Assembly (NCBI RefSeq): GCF_041051975.1
Contig: NZ_CP163435.1
Coordinates: 2,604,001 to 2,668,000 of the forward strand
Origin: Streptomyces sp. R21
Lineage (GTDB): Bacteria; Actinomycetota; Actinomycetes; Streptomycetales; Streptomycetaceae
Direction of reading: 5' to 3'
Length of the DNA stretch: 64,000 nucleotides
The position numbers were made by a program, and so were the translations under genes. Positions 23,405 to 30,905 of the stretch are shown here, one piece after another. The notes below the pieces were generated by a model. It saw nothing but the letters and a program-made list of their open reading frames with translations, was not told the DNA's origin and did not search any database. Position 1 is the stretch's first letter. Each line of letters opens with the position of its first letter.

Positions 23405-24271
23405 ATGCTCCAGGAACTCCTGGTCGCGGGCGTAGCGGTGGGTTCCGCGGCCCTGGTGTACGCCGCGGCGGCGGCCCGCGTCGTCAAGCAGTACGAGCGC
23501 GGGGTCGTCTTCCGGCTCGGCCGTCTGGTCGGCGACGCCCGGCCGCCGGGCTTCACCATGGTGATCCCCGGGGTCGACCGGCTGCGCAAGGTCAACATGC
23601 AGATCGTGACGATGCCGGTGCCCGCGCAGGAGGGCATCACACGGGACAACGTCACGGTGCGGGTCGACGCGGTCGTCTACTTCAAGGTGGTGAACGCGCC
23701 GGACGCGATCATCCAGGTCGAGGACTACCGCTTCGCCGTCTCCCAGATGGCGCAGACCTCGCTGCGCTCGATCATCGGCAAGAGCGACCTCGACGATCTG
23801 CTCTCCAATCGCGAGAAGCTCAACCAGGGCCTGGAGTTGATGATCGACAGTCCGGCGATCGGCTGGGGTGTGCAGATCGACCGCGTCGAGATCAAGGACG
23901 TGTCGCTGCCCGAGACCATGAAGCGCTCCATGGCCCGCCAGGCCGAGGCCGACCGGGAACGCCGGGCGCGGATCATCAACGCCGACGCCGAACTCCAGGC
24001 CTCCAAGAAGCTCGCGCAGGCCGCCGAGGTGATGTCCGAACAGCCCGCCGCACTCCAACTCCGGCTGCTGCAGACCGTGGTGGCGGTCGCGGCCGAGAAG
24101 AACTCCACACTCGTCCTGCCCTTCCCGGTGGAACTGCTGCGCTTCCTGGAGCGGGCGCAGTCGCAGGGGCAGCAGGTGCCCGCGCACCCGGCGCTCCCGG
24201 CCGAGCACGAGCCCGAGGGCAGGGGCGGGGAGGCGCCCGAGAGCCGGACCGGCGACGAGCTCGGTCAGTGA
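23405..24271 (+). CDS. SPFH/Band 7 (stomatin/slipin-like) membrane protein
   Basis: 288 residues from ATG 23405 (GAAGGGGG upstream). One N-terminal membrane helix (LLVAGVAVGSAALVYAAAA) precedes the Band 7 domain: QYERGVVFRLGRL, GFTMVIPGVDRLRKVNMQ, ITRDNVTVRVDAVVYFKV. A coiled-coil follows (KRSMARQAEADRERRARI), ending in LPFPVELLRFLERA and a hydrophilic tail. This is the slipin pattern. Such proteins oligomerise in membrane microdomains and modulate proteases or channels. No NfeD partner gene is adjacent, unlike many bacterial slipin operons. Confidence 0.92.
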   Translation: MLQELLVAGVAVGSAALVYAAAAARVVKQYERGVVFRLGRLVGDARPPGFTMVIPGVDRLRKVNMQIVTMPVPAQEGITRDNVTVRVDAVVYFKVVNAPDAIIQVEDYRFAVSQMAQTSLRSIIGKSDLDDLLSNREKLNQGLELMIDSPAIGWGVQIDRVEIKDVSLPETMKRSMARQAEADRERRARIINADAELQASKKLAQAAEVMSEQPAALQLRLLQTVVAVAAEKNSTLVLPFPVELLRFLERAQSQGQQVPAHPALPAEHEPEGRGGEAPESRTGDELGQ

Positions 24272-24396
24272 GACGGGCACGGTCGGCAATACGAGCACGG
24301 TCGGTGACACGTGCTACGCGCGTGGTTCCAGTGACCCCACCTGCGTGATACACACAGCTGGATCACAGTCCTGTCCGCCAACAGGAAGGTTGCTCC

Positions 24397-25787
24397 ATGC
24401 CCGAGAACGGCCGCACTTCGACCCGACGTCAAGTCCTGGCTCGCACAGGCGCGTTGGGCGCCCTGGGCGTCCCGATCGCCTTCGCCGGATCCCTCTCCGA
24501 CCTCTTCGCGGGCACCGCCGCCGCGCAGGACCTGGGCCACCACGGGTACGGCCCGCTGATCCCCGACCCGAAGGGACTGCTCGACCTGCCGGAGGGTTTC
24601 CGTTACCGGGTCCTCTCCCGCGAGGGCGATCAGCTCCGCTCGGGCGAGGGCCTCGTCCCCAGCAACCACGACGGCATGTCGGCCTTCGCCGGCCGGCACG
24701 GCCGGGTCCACCTCGTCCGCAATCACGAGAACCGCGTCACCGCGAAGATCCCCGTCCCGACGGTCGAGGGCCTCACCTACGATCCGATGGGCAAGGGCGG
24801 CTGCACGGCGCTGACGCTGGACGGCCGGGGCCACGTCCTGTCCGAGCGCGTCGCGATCGCCGGCACCGCCGTCAACTGCGCCGGCGGGCCCACCCCTTGG
24901 GGCACCTGGCTCACCTGCGAGGAGACCGAGGACAGAGCGGGGACGAACGGCTACACCAGGGACCACGGCTTCATCTTCGAGGTGGACCCGGTCGACCCGC
25001 ACCGTACCGGCGCGGTCCCGCTGACCGCGATGGGCCGCTTCCAGCACGAGGCCATCGCGGTCGATCCGAAGCGGGGCATCGTCTACGAGACCGAGGACGC
25101 GTTCCTCAAGCCGTTCGGCCTCTTCTACCGCTTCCTGCCCAACAGGCCCGAGGGCGGAGTGGGTTCACTGCGCGCGGAGGCAGACTCCAGGCGATGCGGG
25201 TGCCGGGCGTACCCGACCTGTCCTCCGTCCAGGAGACGGGGACGACCTTCGACGGCATCGAGTGGGTGGACGTACCGGACCCGCTCGCGGCCCAAACCCC
25301 CGTCCGACTCCAGGACTTCGGCCCGAAGGGCATCACGCACGCCCAGAAGCTGGAGGGCTGCTACTGGGGCGGCAGCTGCGTGTACTTCGTCTCCTCCTTC
25401 GCGCACAGCGCGGACGGCTCGGCAGCCGACCACTACGGGCAGATCTGGCGCTACGACTCCGCGGCGCGCCGTCTCACCCTCGTGATCGTCTTCGGCCCGG
25501 ACACCGACGTCCAGCTCCCCGGCGAGTCCCCGGACAACATCTGTCTCGCCCCCAGCGGCGGCCTCATGGTCTGCGAGGACGGCAACGGCGCCCAGCACGT
25601 CTTCGGCGTGACGCGGCGCGGCGAGGTGTACGCCATGGCGCGCGGCGCGCAGAACATCGGCACCGCCGAGGCCCCGGAGTGGGGCGAGTTCGCGGGCGTC
25701 ACGTTCTCGCCGGACGGCGGGACGATGTACGTGAACTGCTATACGCCGGGGACGACGTTCGCGGTGACGGGGCCCTGGCGCCGCTAG
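24397..25787 (+). pseudogene. PhoX-like (DUF839) Tat-exported phosphatase, frameshifted
   Basis: Two overlapping frames together encode one protein. The first (from ATG 24397) has a Tat signal (TSTRRQVLARTGALGALG), then LPEGFRYRVLSREGDQL, VPSNHDGMSAF, NHENR and FQHEAIAVDP. The second carries KGITHAQKLEGCYWGG, SPDNICLAPSGGLMVCEDG and FSPDGGTMYVNCYTPG. Frame passes from one to the other at about 25179 within GCGGAGGCAGACTCC, equal to a net loss of one base (or four). Without it the family order is complete. PhoX-type enzymes are Ca/Fe-dependent extracytoplasmic phosphatases; this subfamily is poorly characterised. The break is either a true mutation or a sequencing error. Confidence 0.8.
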
Positions 25788-25799
25788 GCGGTCCCTCGG

Positions 25800-25820
25800 C
25801 GCCGGGCGCGTCGCCCGGCG
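25800..25820. terminator. Hairpin between convergent PhoX-like and gerW genes
   Basis: CGCCGGGCG and CGCCCGGCG flank a CGT loop, in the 33-base space between convergent stops. Confidence 0.65.
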
Positions 25821-26273
25821 TCAGCCATTCCGCCCGCGCCGGGCAGTGAGGGCGCGGGCGAGCAAGGGGGCGGTGGTGCCGAGGAGCAGCGTCGCGAGGG
25901 GGGCGACGACGTCGGTCCACGGGTCGCGGATGCGGTGGTACGTGGCCCTGCCGTCGCGGAGTTCGATGAAGCCGAGCGGCCGGGTCTCGGCGCCGCCCCC
26001 TCCCCCGCCGCCCTCGCCACTACTGTTCCGCCTGACCCCGCGCGCGGTGCCACCGCCGAAGCCGTAGGCGGCCCTGGCGACGGGGATCACGGTGACGCCC
26101 TCGCGAGTGACGGGCTCGCCGAACACGGCGGAGACGCAGGCGCGCCCGCCGAACCGCTCGGCGAGCCCCTCCAGGAGACGCGCGGCGAGGCCGTCCGTGG
26201 CCGCGACGGCTCCGAGGTCGGCGGTGTCCGTGGGATCGACCGGCGGGGGCGAGGTGTCGTGCGGCGCTGTCAT
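25821..26273 (-). CDS. GerW-family sporulation/germination protein
   Basis: 150 residues. The middle matches GerW/YtfJ: FGEPVTREGVTVIPVARAAYGFGGG, followed by a glycine-rich stretch and the ETRPLGFIELRDGRATYHRI segment. The C-terminus has a hydrophobic helix (PWTDVVAPLATLLLGTTAPLL). In Bacillus YtfJ/GerW is needed for normal spore germination; in streptomycetes the role is presumed spore-related but not established. It is divergent from the thrS leader, with about 100 bases between. Confidence 0.82.
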   Translation of the reverse strand: MTAPHDTSPPPVDPTDTADLGAVAATDGLAARLLEGLAERFGGRACVSAVFGEPVTREGVTVIPVARAAYGFGGGTARGVRRNSSGEGGGGGGGAETRPLGFIELRDGRATYHRIRDPWTDVVAPLATLLLGTTAPLLARALTARRGRNG

Positions 26274-26359
26274 GGCGGTGCCTCCTCGGATGGATGCGGC
26301 GGGTGCGGGGATGCCGGTACGCGCAGACTAATTCGCGTGCCCGCCCGCGTACCCCCTGC

Positions 26360-26365
26360 TAGCGT
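26360..26365 (+). promoter_or_regulatory. Putative -10 (TAGCGT) of the thrS attenuator transcript
   Basis: TAGCGT lies seven bases before the ATG of the 18-codon leader ORF. Transcription would start at or within a base or two of that ATG, making the leader peptide mRNA leaderless, as is common in actinomycetes. No convincing -35 is seen. Confidence 0.5.
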
Positions 26366-26372
26366 CACAGGC

Positions 26373-26429
26373 ATGAAGCGTGCCGCAGCGAAGAACACGA
26401 CGACGCCGGAGAGTGTCCCGGCGCGCTGA
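26373..26429 (+). CDS. Leader peptide MKRAAAKNTTTPESVPAR (Thr attenuator)
   Basis: An 18-codon ORF with three consecutive ACG threonine codons ends 16 bases before a perfect 13-bp hairpin and about 90 bases before the threonyl-tRNA synthetase start. It has no ribosome site but sits just after a -10, consistent with leaderless translation. Inferred function: ribosomes stalling at the Thr codons when charged tRNA-Thr is scarce would prevent terminator formation. This is the classical amino-acid attenuation layout, applied here to the matching synthetase gene. Confidence 0.7.
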   Translation: MKRAAAKNTTTPESVPAR

Positions 26430-26445
26430 CTGATGTCTTGAGTCC

Positions 26446-26475
26446 GAAGCCCCGGGGCGAGTGCCCCGGGGCTTC
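26446..26475 (+). terminator. Attenuator terminator hairpin upstream of thrS
   Basis: GAAGCCCCGGGGC pairs perfectly with GCCCCGGGGCTTC over a GAGT loop. It lies inside the leader, before the synthetase start at 26517. An alternative upstream pairing (CGCCGG with CCGGCG, about 26404-26423) around the end of the leader ORF could serve as pause or antiterminator structure; exact folding was not computed. Confidence 0.75.
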
Positions 26476-26516
26476 GCCGTGTGTGGTCACTCGTCCCTCC
26501 CCTTGAGGAGACCGCC

Positions 26517-27755
26517 ATGCACGACCACCGCCGACTCGGCCGCGAGCTGGACCTGTTCGACACCGACCCGCTGATGGGCGCGGGCCTGCCCTACTGGCTG
26601 CCGGACGGCGCGGCCGTACGGCACGCGCTGGAGGAGTACGTGCGCGACGCCGAGCGGCGGGCGGGCTACCAGCACGTGTACTCACCGGTGCTGGGCAAGC
26701 GGGAGCTCTACGAGATCTCCGGCCACTGGTCCCACTACAGCGAGGACATGTTCCCGCCCATGGACCTCGGCGGCGAACAGGTCGTGCTGCGCCCGAGTCT
26801 CTGTCCCCATCACGCGCTCATCTACCGTTCCCGCTCCCACAGCTATCGCGAACTCCCGCTCCGCATGGCCGAGTTGGGCGGCATGTACCGCTCCGAGATG
26901 TCTGGTGTCCTCGGCGGCCTGACCCGCGTACGCGCCATCCAGCTCAACGACGCGCACATCTTCTGCACCCTGGACCAGGTCGCCGAAGAGGCGTACGGCG
27001 CACTGGAGTTGATCCGCCGGGCCTACCGTGCGCTCGGCATCGAACCGGCACGCTACCGCCTCTCACTGCCCGGCCCCGGCGGGAAGTACGTCGCCGACCC
27101 CGAACTGTGGCGCAGGTCCGCCGAGTTGCTCCGCGAGGTCCTTGACCGCTCCGGCGTGGCGTACGAGGCCGTCGAGGGCGAGGCGGCGTTCTACGGCCCC
27201 AAGATCGACGTCCAGATCGCCGACCCGGCCGGCCGCGAGTCGACCCTCTCCACCGTGCAGGTCGACTTCCACCAGCCCGAACAGTTCGATCTGCACTACA
27301 TCGGCCCCGACGGCGCCCGCCACCGCCCGGTCATGGTCCACCGCAGCGTCATCGGCAGCCTGGAGCGGGCCGTCGCCCATCTCATCGAGGCGCACGGCGG
27401 CGCCTTCCCGGCCTGGCTCGCCCCCACCCAGGTGGCGATCCTGCCGGTCTCCGACGCCGAGACCGACGACGCCGTACGACTGCTGCGACGCTGCCGCGAC
27501 CAGGGCCTGCGCGCCCGGCTCGCCGCCCCGGATGCGGGCACCCTCGGCGCCCGCATCCGGGCCGCGCGGCTCGTGCCCTACCAGGCGGTGATCGGCGCCA
27601 GGGAGGCCGCCGCCGACCAGGTCGCCCTGCGCCTGCGCGACGGCCGCCGCCTGGACGCGCAGCCGGTGTCACAGGCGCTGGCCCGCATCGGCGCGGTGGT
27701 CGACGGGCACGACACCGCCCTGTGGAACTCCGATCCGGTGGCGGCGCACCGGTAG
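26517..27755 (+). CDS. thrS: Short threonyl-tRNA synthetase (no TGS/editing domains)
   Basis: 412 residues, against roughly 640-660 for a full ThrRS. The catalytic and anticodon-binding domains are present; the N-terminal TGS and editing domains are missing. Seen: ELYEISGHWSHYSEDMF, a zinc cysteine in SLCPHH, YRELPLRMAELGGMYRSEMSG (motif 2; RSE rather than the usual RNE), QLNDAHIFC (zinc His), and VHRSVIGSLER (zinc His, motif 3). A C-terminal anticodon domain follows (LAPTQVAILPVSD). GAGGAG precedes the ATG. It is preceded by a Thr leader peptide and terminator, so expression probably rises when Thr-tRNA is short or the main ThrRS is inhibited. It may be a backup or drug-insensitive second ThrRS. 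Confidence 0.9.
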   Translation: MHDHRRLGRELDLFDTDPLMGAGLPYWLPDGAAVRHALEEYVRDAERRAGYQHVYSPVLGKRELYEISGHWSHYSEDMFPPMDLGGEQVVLRPSLCPHHALIYRSRSHSYRELPLRMAELGGMYRSEMSGVLGGLTRVRAIQLNDAHIFCTLDQVAEEAYGALELIRRAYRALGIEPARYRLSLPGPGGKYVADPELWRRSAELLREVLDRSGVAYEAVEGEAAFYGPKIDVQIADPAGRESTLSTVQVDFHQPEQFDLHYIGPDGARHRPVMVHRSVIGSLERAVAHLIEAHGGAFPAWLAPTQVAILPVSDAETDDAVRLLRRCRDQGLRARLAAPDAGTLGARIRAARLVPYQAVIGAREAAADQVALRLRDGRRLDAQPVSQALARIGAVVDGHDTALWNSDPVAAHR

Positions 27756-27769
27756 GAGCCCCGGGGCCT

Positions 27770-27812
27770 TCGATCCGCGCCGGCGAGTAGCGCGCCCCCG
27801 GCGCAGGATCGA
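27770..27812 (+). terminator. Hairpin terminator after thrS
   Basis: TCGATCCGCGCCGG pairs with CCGGCGC-A-GGATCGA (one bulged A), starting 14 bases after the stop. Confidence 0.75.
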
Positions 27813-27845
27813 GGGACACAGCCGGAAGGCCGGAAGGGGTGCGCG

Positions 27846-27923
27846 GTGGCCAAGGCCGAGAAGGACACGCGGGACCGGCAGGACACGCACAAGGCGAACG
27901 TGAAGGGCAAGGGCAACGCCTGA
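27846..27923 (+). CDS. 25-residue lysine-rich small ORF
   Basis: A GTG start with GGAAGGGG about seven bases upstream gives 25 residues, VAKAEKDTRDRQDTHKANVK then GKGNA. It is strongly charged, with 7 Lys and several Asp, Glu and Arg, and no hydrophobic segment. It lies between the thrS terminator and the deacetylase promoter, so it would be a separate transcript. The good ribosome site and biased composition favour a real peptide, but it is too short for certainty. The function is unknown. Confidence 0.45.
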   Translation: MAKAEKDTRDRQDTHKANVKGKGNA

Positions 27924-28020
27924 GGCGTGCCGCGCCGGGCGGCGCCGGGATGCTGGGCGGGTGACTTCACCGCCGTATTCGTCCGGCACGTGCCCGTGAT
28001 GGCCGAATAGTCACATTTAG

Positions 28021-28038
28021 CCGGATATCTTCATCCGG
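28021..28038. promoter_or_regulatory. Inverted repeat CCGGAT-N6-ATCCGG at deacetylase start
   Basis: The right arm ends on the first base of the GTG start codon, so a bound protein or RNA hairpin here would block initiation. The AT-rich stretch just before it (TAGTCACATTTAG) is a likely -10 region. Confidence 0.5.
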
Positions 28039-28894
28039 TGATCATTCTTGTACGTCGTCTCGCCGCCGCCTGCGCCCTCGGTGCGCTCGGCGCCGCACTG
28101 GCCGCGTGCGGCTCCCCCGGCGCCCCGCACACCACCCGCCCGGCACCCACCAGTGCGGCCCCCTCGAAACCCCCGCGCCCCCCCCCACCCTCGCCCCCGG
28201 TCCCGCCGGCCTGACACCCGTCTTCAAGAACGGCTCACGGACGGCGGACAAGGCCGTCGCGCTGACCTTCGACGCGGACATGACCGCGGATCAGGGGGCC
28301 CGGGCCGCGGCCGGGGAGCACTTCGACAATCCGCGGCTCATCGCGACCCTGCGCGGGCTGAAGGTGCCGGCCACCGTGTTCATGACGGGGCGCTGGGCCG
28401 ACGAGTATCCGCGGGAGGCCAGGGCCATCGGACGGGACCCGCTCTTCGAGGTCGCCAACCACTCGTACAGCCACTACGCCTTCACGGCCGACTGCTACGG
28501 CCTGCCGACCGTGCCAGCCGACCGGATGCGGAGCGACGTGGAGCGGGCGTTCGCCGCCATCAAGAAGGCGGGGGTGCCCAGCGTCATGCCGTACTTCCGC
28601 TTCCCCGGCGGGTGTTACGACCAGCGGGCGCTGCGCGCGCTGAGCGCGGTCGGCGTCACCGCTGTGCAGTGGGATGTGGTGAGCGGGGACGCGTTCGCGA
28701 CGGACTCGGACGCGGTGGCCCGGCAGGTGCTCGACGGGGTGCGGCCGGGGTCCGTCGTGGTCATGCACTGCACGCGCAGCGCGGCGCCGGCGACCGAGCG
28801 GGCGGTGCGGACGATCGTCCCGGAGCTGCGCAGGAAGGGCTACCGGTTCGTGAAGGTGTCCGAGCTGATCGGCGCGGCGGGCGGCCACCACTGA
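28038..28894 (+). pseudogene. Polysaccharide deacetylase lipoprotein, frameshifted in a C9 tract
   Basis: The first frame (GTG 28038) encodes a lipoprotein signal (RRLAAACALGALGAALAAC, Cys24) and a Pro/Ala linker, then stops at 28212. The catalytic domain is in another frame: KAVALTFDADM (NodB motif 1; DAD instead of the usual DDG), NHSYSH (metal-binding H-x3-H), YFRFPGGCYD and VVVMHCTRS. Adding one C to the nine-C run at 28178-28186 joins the frames exactly, within the proline linker. A GTG at 28106 that opens the catalytic frame has no signal or ribosome site. Family role: N-deacetylation of peptidoglycan or chitin-like glycans outside the membrane. The cause is sequencing error, mutation or tract slippage. 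Confidence 0.8.
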
Positions 28895-28925
28895 GCCCCG
28901 CCGGGGGCCGCCCTACTCTGGGACC

Positions 28926-29108
28926 ATGAGCGATTACTGCGGTACGGAAGCGGAGACGGCGAGCCCGGGTCCCGCGGCGGACGGGCCGCCGTACGCCGAG
29001 TGCGTGCTGTGCCAGAAGCCGAGCGAGTACCCGGAGTCCCACAAGGGCATCACGCTGTGCCCGGTCTGCGAGTGGCAGGAGGCGCAGCGCACGGCCTGCT
29101 CGGGCTGA
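28926..29108 (+). CDS. 60-residue protein with two CxxC pairs (zinc-ribbon-like)
   Basis: 60 residues with CVLCQKPSEYP and LCPVCEWQEAQ: two CxxC pairs about 17 residues apart, plus single cysteines at residue 5 and near the end. The pattern suggests a small zinc ribbon or rubredoxin-like metal site. No catalytic residue set is recognisable. It lies 31 bases after the deacetylase stop on the same strand, with no clear terminator between. Confidence 0.65.
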   Translation: MSDYCGTEAETASPGPAADGPPYAECVLCQKPSEYPESHKGITLCPVCEWQEAQRTACSG

Positions 29109-29133
29109 TCAACCGCCGGTCACCCGCCGGCCG

Positions 29134-29805
29134 TCAGGCCGACCTGCGGGTGGTGAGCGCGCAGGCCACGGCGGTCGCGGCGGCCGTGAGCAGCGCGGCG
29201 GCGGCCAGCGGCAGGAGCGGCGCGGGCACCCTGCCCTGCTGCGAGCCGGTGATCAGGTCGCTGATCGTCGCCTGGGCGGGTGAGCCCGTGACCACCAGCG
29301 CCAGCAGTGCGGCGAGCATCATGCCGGGGATCGCCCGGCCCGGCGAGTTCAGCAGCGGCCAGGTCGTGAGCGCGCCGACCGCCGTGCCGAGCAGCGCGCA
29401 CACGAGTGCGGCGAGGAACCCCGCGGCGCCCGCCTCGATCAGGGGCAGCCGCGTGCGGTGGTCGGTGCTCGTCGGGTCGCTGATCAGCGTGACGACCAGG
29501 GTCGACGCCGCAGCGATGAGCACGGCCGCCGACAGTGCGACGAGCAGACACGCCAGGTGCGCCCGTACGGGTCCGGCCGCCGCCCCCACACAACTCCGCG
29601 CCGCGGGCGGCTCGTTGGTGGCGCAGATGCGGACGAGCCAGGCGGCGACCGGGAGCACCGCGGCGGCCGCGTAACCGAGCGAGTCGAGCACCGGCTGCCC
29701 GCCCTGCACACCGACGGCGAGGAAGGCGGCGTACAGGATGAAGGGCGGCAGCCAGCGCTGGGAGCGCACGAGAAGGTCGGCCTGGTAGCGGAAGAGGGCG
29801 GTCAT
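29134..29805 (-). CDS. ABC transporter membrane subunit
   Basis: 223 residues with about six hydrophobic segments, for example FILYAAFLAVGVQGGQPVLDSLGYAAAAVLPVAAW, LACLLVALSAAVLIAAAS and AGAAGFLAALVCALLGTAVG. The ATG overlaps the stop of the ATPase gene (ATGA). It belongs to the ABC-2-like class that exports lipids, drugs or peptides; there is no substrate-binding protein. The substrate is unknown. Confidence 0.75.
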   Translation of the reverse strand: MTALFRYQADLLVRSQRWLPPFILYAAFLAVGVQGGQPVLDSLGYAAAAVLPVAAWLVRICATNEPPAARSCVGAAAGPVRAHLACLLVALSAAVLIAAASTLVVTLISDPTSTDHRTRLPLIEAGAAGFLAALVCALLGTAVGALTTWPLLNSPGRAIPGMMLAALLALVVTGSPAQATISDLITGSQQGRVPAPLLPLAAAALLTAAATAVACALTTRRSA

Positions 29806-30782
29806 CGGCGGCTTTCGGCTTCGAGGGCGGGGGCGTCGGGCACGTCGTTCGAGTCGTGCACCGGGGCGGCATCCGAATCGGAATCGGCATCGGCATCTTC
29901 CACGGCGCCCGCTGCCCCGGCGCGGGAGACCGGCCGCACGCTCACCACGTGCCACGGCGGGCGGGCGCCCAGCAGCGAGCGGAGCAGCACGTCCGAGTGG
30001 CTCTCGGCGACGGTCAGCCGGTGCCTGCCCGACCCGGCCTCCTCGACGCGCGTCACGAACTTCCGTATGTCAGCTGGCAGTTCGACACCCGGCGCACCCT
30101 CGACGTCGACCTCGACGACGGCGTGCGGCGCGTCCTGCGTGAGTGGTCCGGCCTCGGGCGTCGTACGGCGTCGGAGCGCACCGTCGACGACGGCGTACGT
30201 CGCGTCGGGTGCCCCCGCCAGGCGGCGCGGGTCGTGGTCGACGAACACGACCGCGCAGCCGGCCGCGGTGCGTTCCGCGACGGTGCGTTCGAGTTCCGCG
30301 CGGGCGGCGGTGTCGAGTCCGGTCCAGGCCTCGTCGAGGACGAGGAGTCCCGGCTCCGCGAGCAGGGCCTGGGCGACGGCGACCTTCTGGCTGCTGCCCT
30401 TGGACAGCTCGGACATCGGGGTACGGGCGTACGCGGCGGCGCCGAAGCGCTCCAGCCACTCGTCGGCGGCGCGGGCGGCGGCCGGACGGGAGAGGCCCTG
30501 GACGGCGCCGAGGTGGGTGAGGTACCCGGAGGCGGTGAAGGGGAGCGCCGCCGGGAACCGCTCGGGGACGTACGCCGTGCGTGGGCGTCCGCCGATCCGG
30601 CCCTCGGTGGGTGCGTCGATTCCGGCGAGGAGACGCAACAGGGTTGATTTTCCTGTGCCGTTGGCGCCCTCGACGCGGGTCAGGGTGCCGGGGGCCAGGG
30701 TGAGGTCGACGCCGCGCAGCACCCAGGGGCCACGCAGTCCGTAACGGCGGCCGACGCCAGCCAGTCTCAGCTCGCGTTGCAT
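29802..30782 (-). CDS. ABC transporter ATP-binding protein
   Basis: 326 residues. Walker A EGANGTGKSTLL, signature-like LSKGSSQKVAVAQALL (LSKGS in place of LSGGQ), Walker B LLVLDEAWTGLD and a switch histidine in VFVDHDPRRL. The last 100 residues form an extra domain of the type used to couple ABC-2 exporters, ending in an acidic repeat (EDADADSDSDAAP). ATG 30782 is preferred over one three codons upstream because of GAGGA spacing. It is coupled to the membrane subunit. Confidence 0.9.
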   Translation of the reverse strand: MQRELRLAGVGRRYGLRGPWVLRGVDLTLAPGTLTRVEGANGTGKSTLLRLLAGIDAPTEGRIGGRPRTAYVPERFPAALPFTASGYLTHLGAVQGLSRPAAARAADEWLERFGAAAYARTPMSELSKGSSQKVAVAQALLAEPGLLVLDEAWTGLDTAARAELERTVAERTAAGCAVVFVDHDPRRLAGAPDATYAVVDGALRRRTTPEAGPLTQDAPHAVVEVDVEGAPGVELPADIRKFVTRVEEAGSGRHRLTVAESHSDVLLRSLLGARPPWHVVSVRPVSRAGAAGAVEDADADSDSDAAPVHDSNDVPDAPALEAESRR

Positions 30783-30905
30783 GGACCACATCCTCGTTCG
30801 TGCGGAATTCGTGCGGACGGCCGGGAACGACCGGTCTTCGACGGCGTACGGCGGTGCACACCGGGGCGCGGAGGAACGGATCTTCCGCCTGGCAGACTGG
30901 AGGAC

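Noticed and set aside
26274..26516. T-box riboswitch upstream of thrS
   Set aside because: The leader from the -10 to the hairpin is only about 80 bases and lacks a T-box consensus and specifier stem; the Thr leader peptide explains it better.
28106..28894. Deacetylase starting at GTG 28106 as an intact gene
   Set aside because: This start lacks a ribosome site and export signal, and the upstream frame encodes a perfect lipoprotein signal that joins through the C tract.
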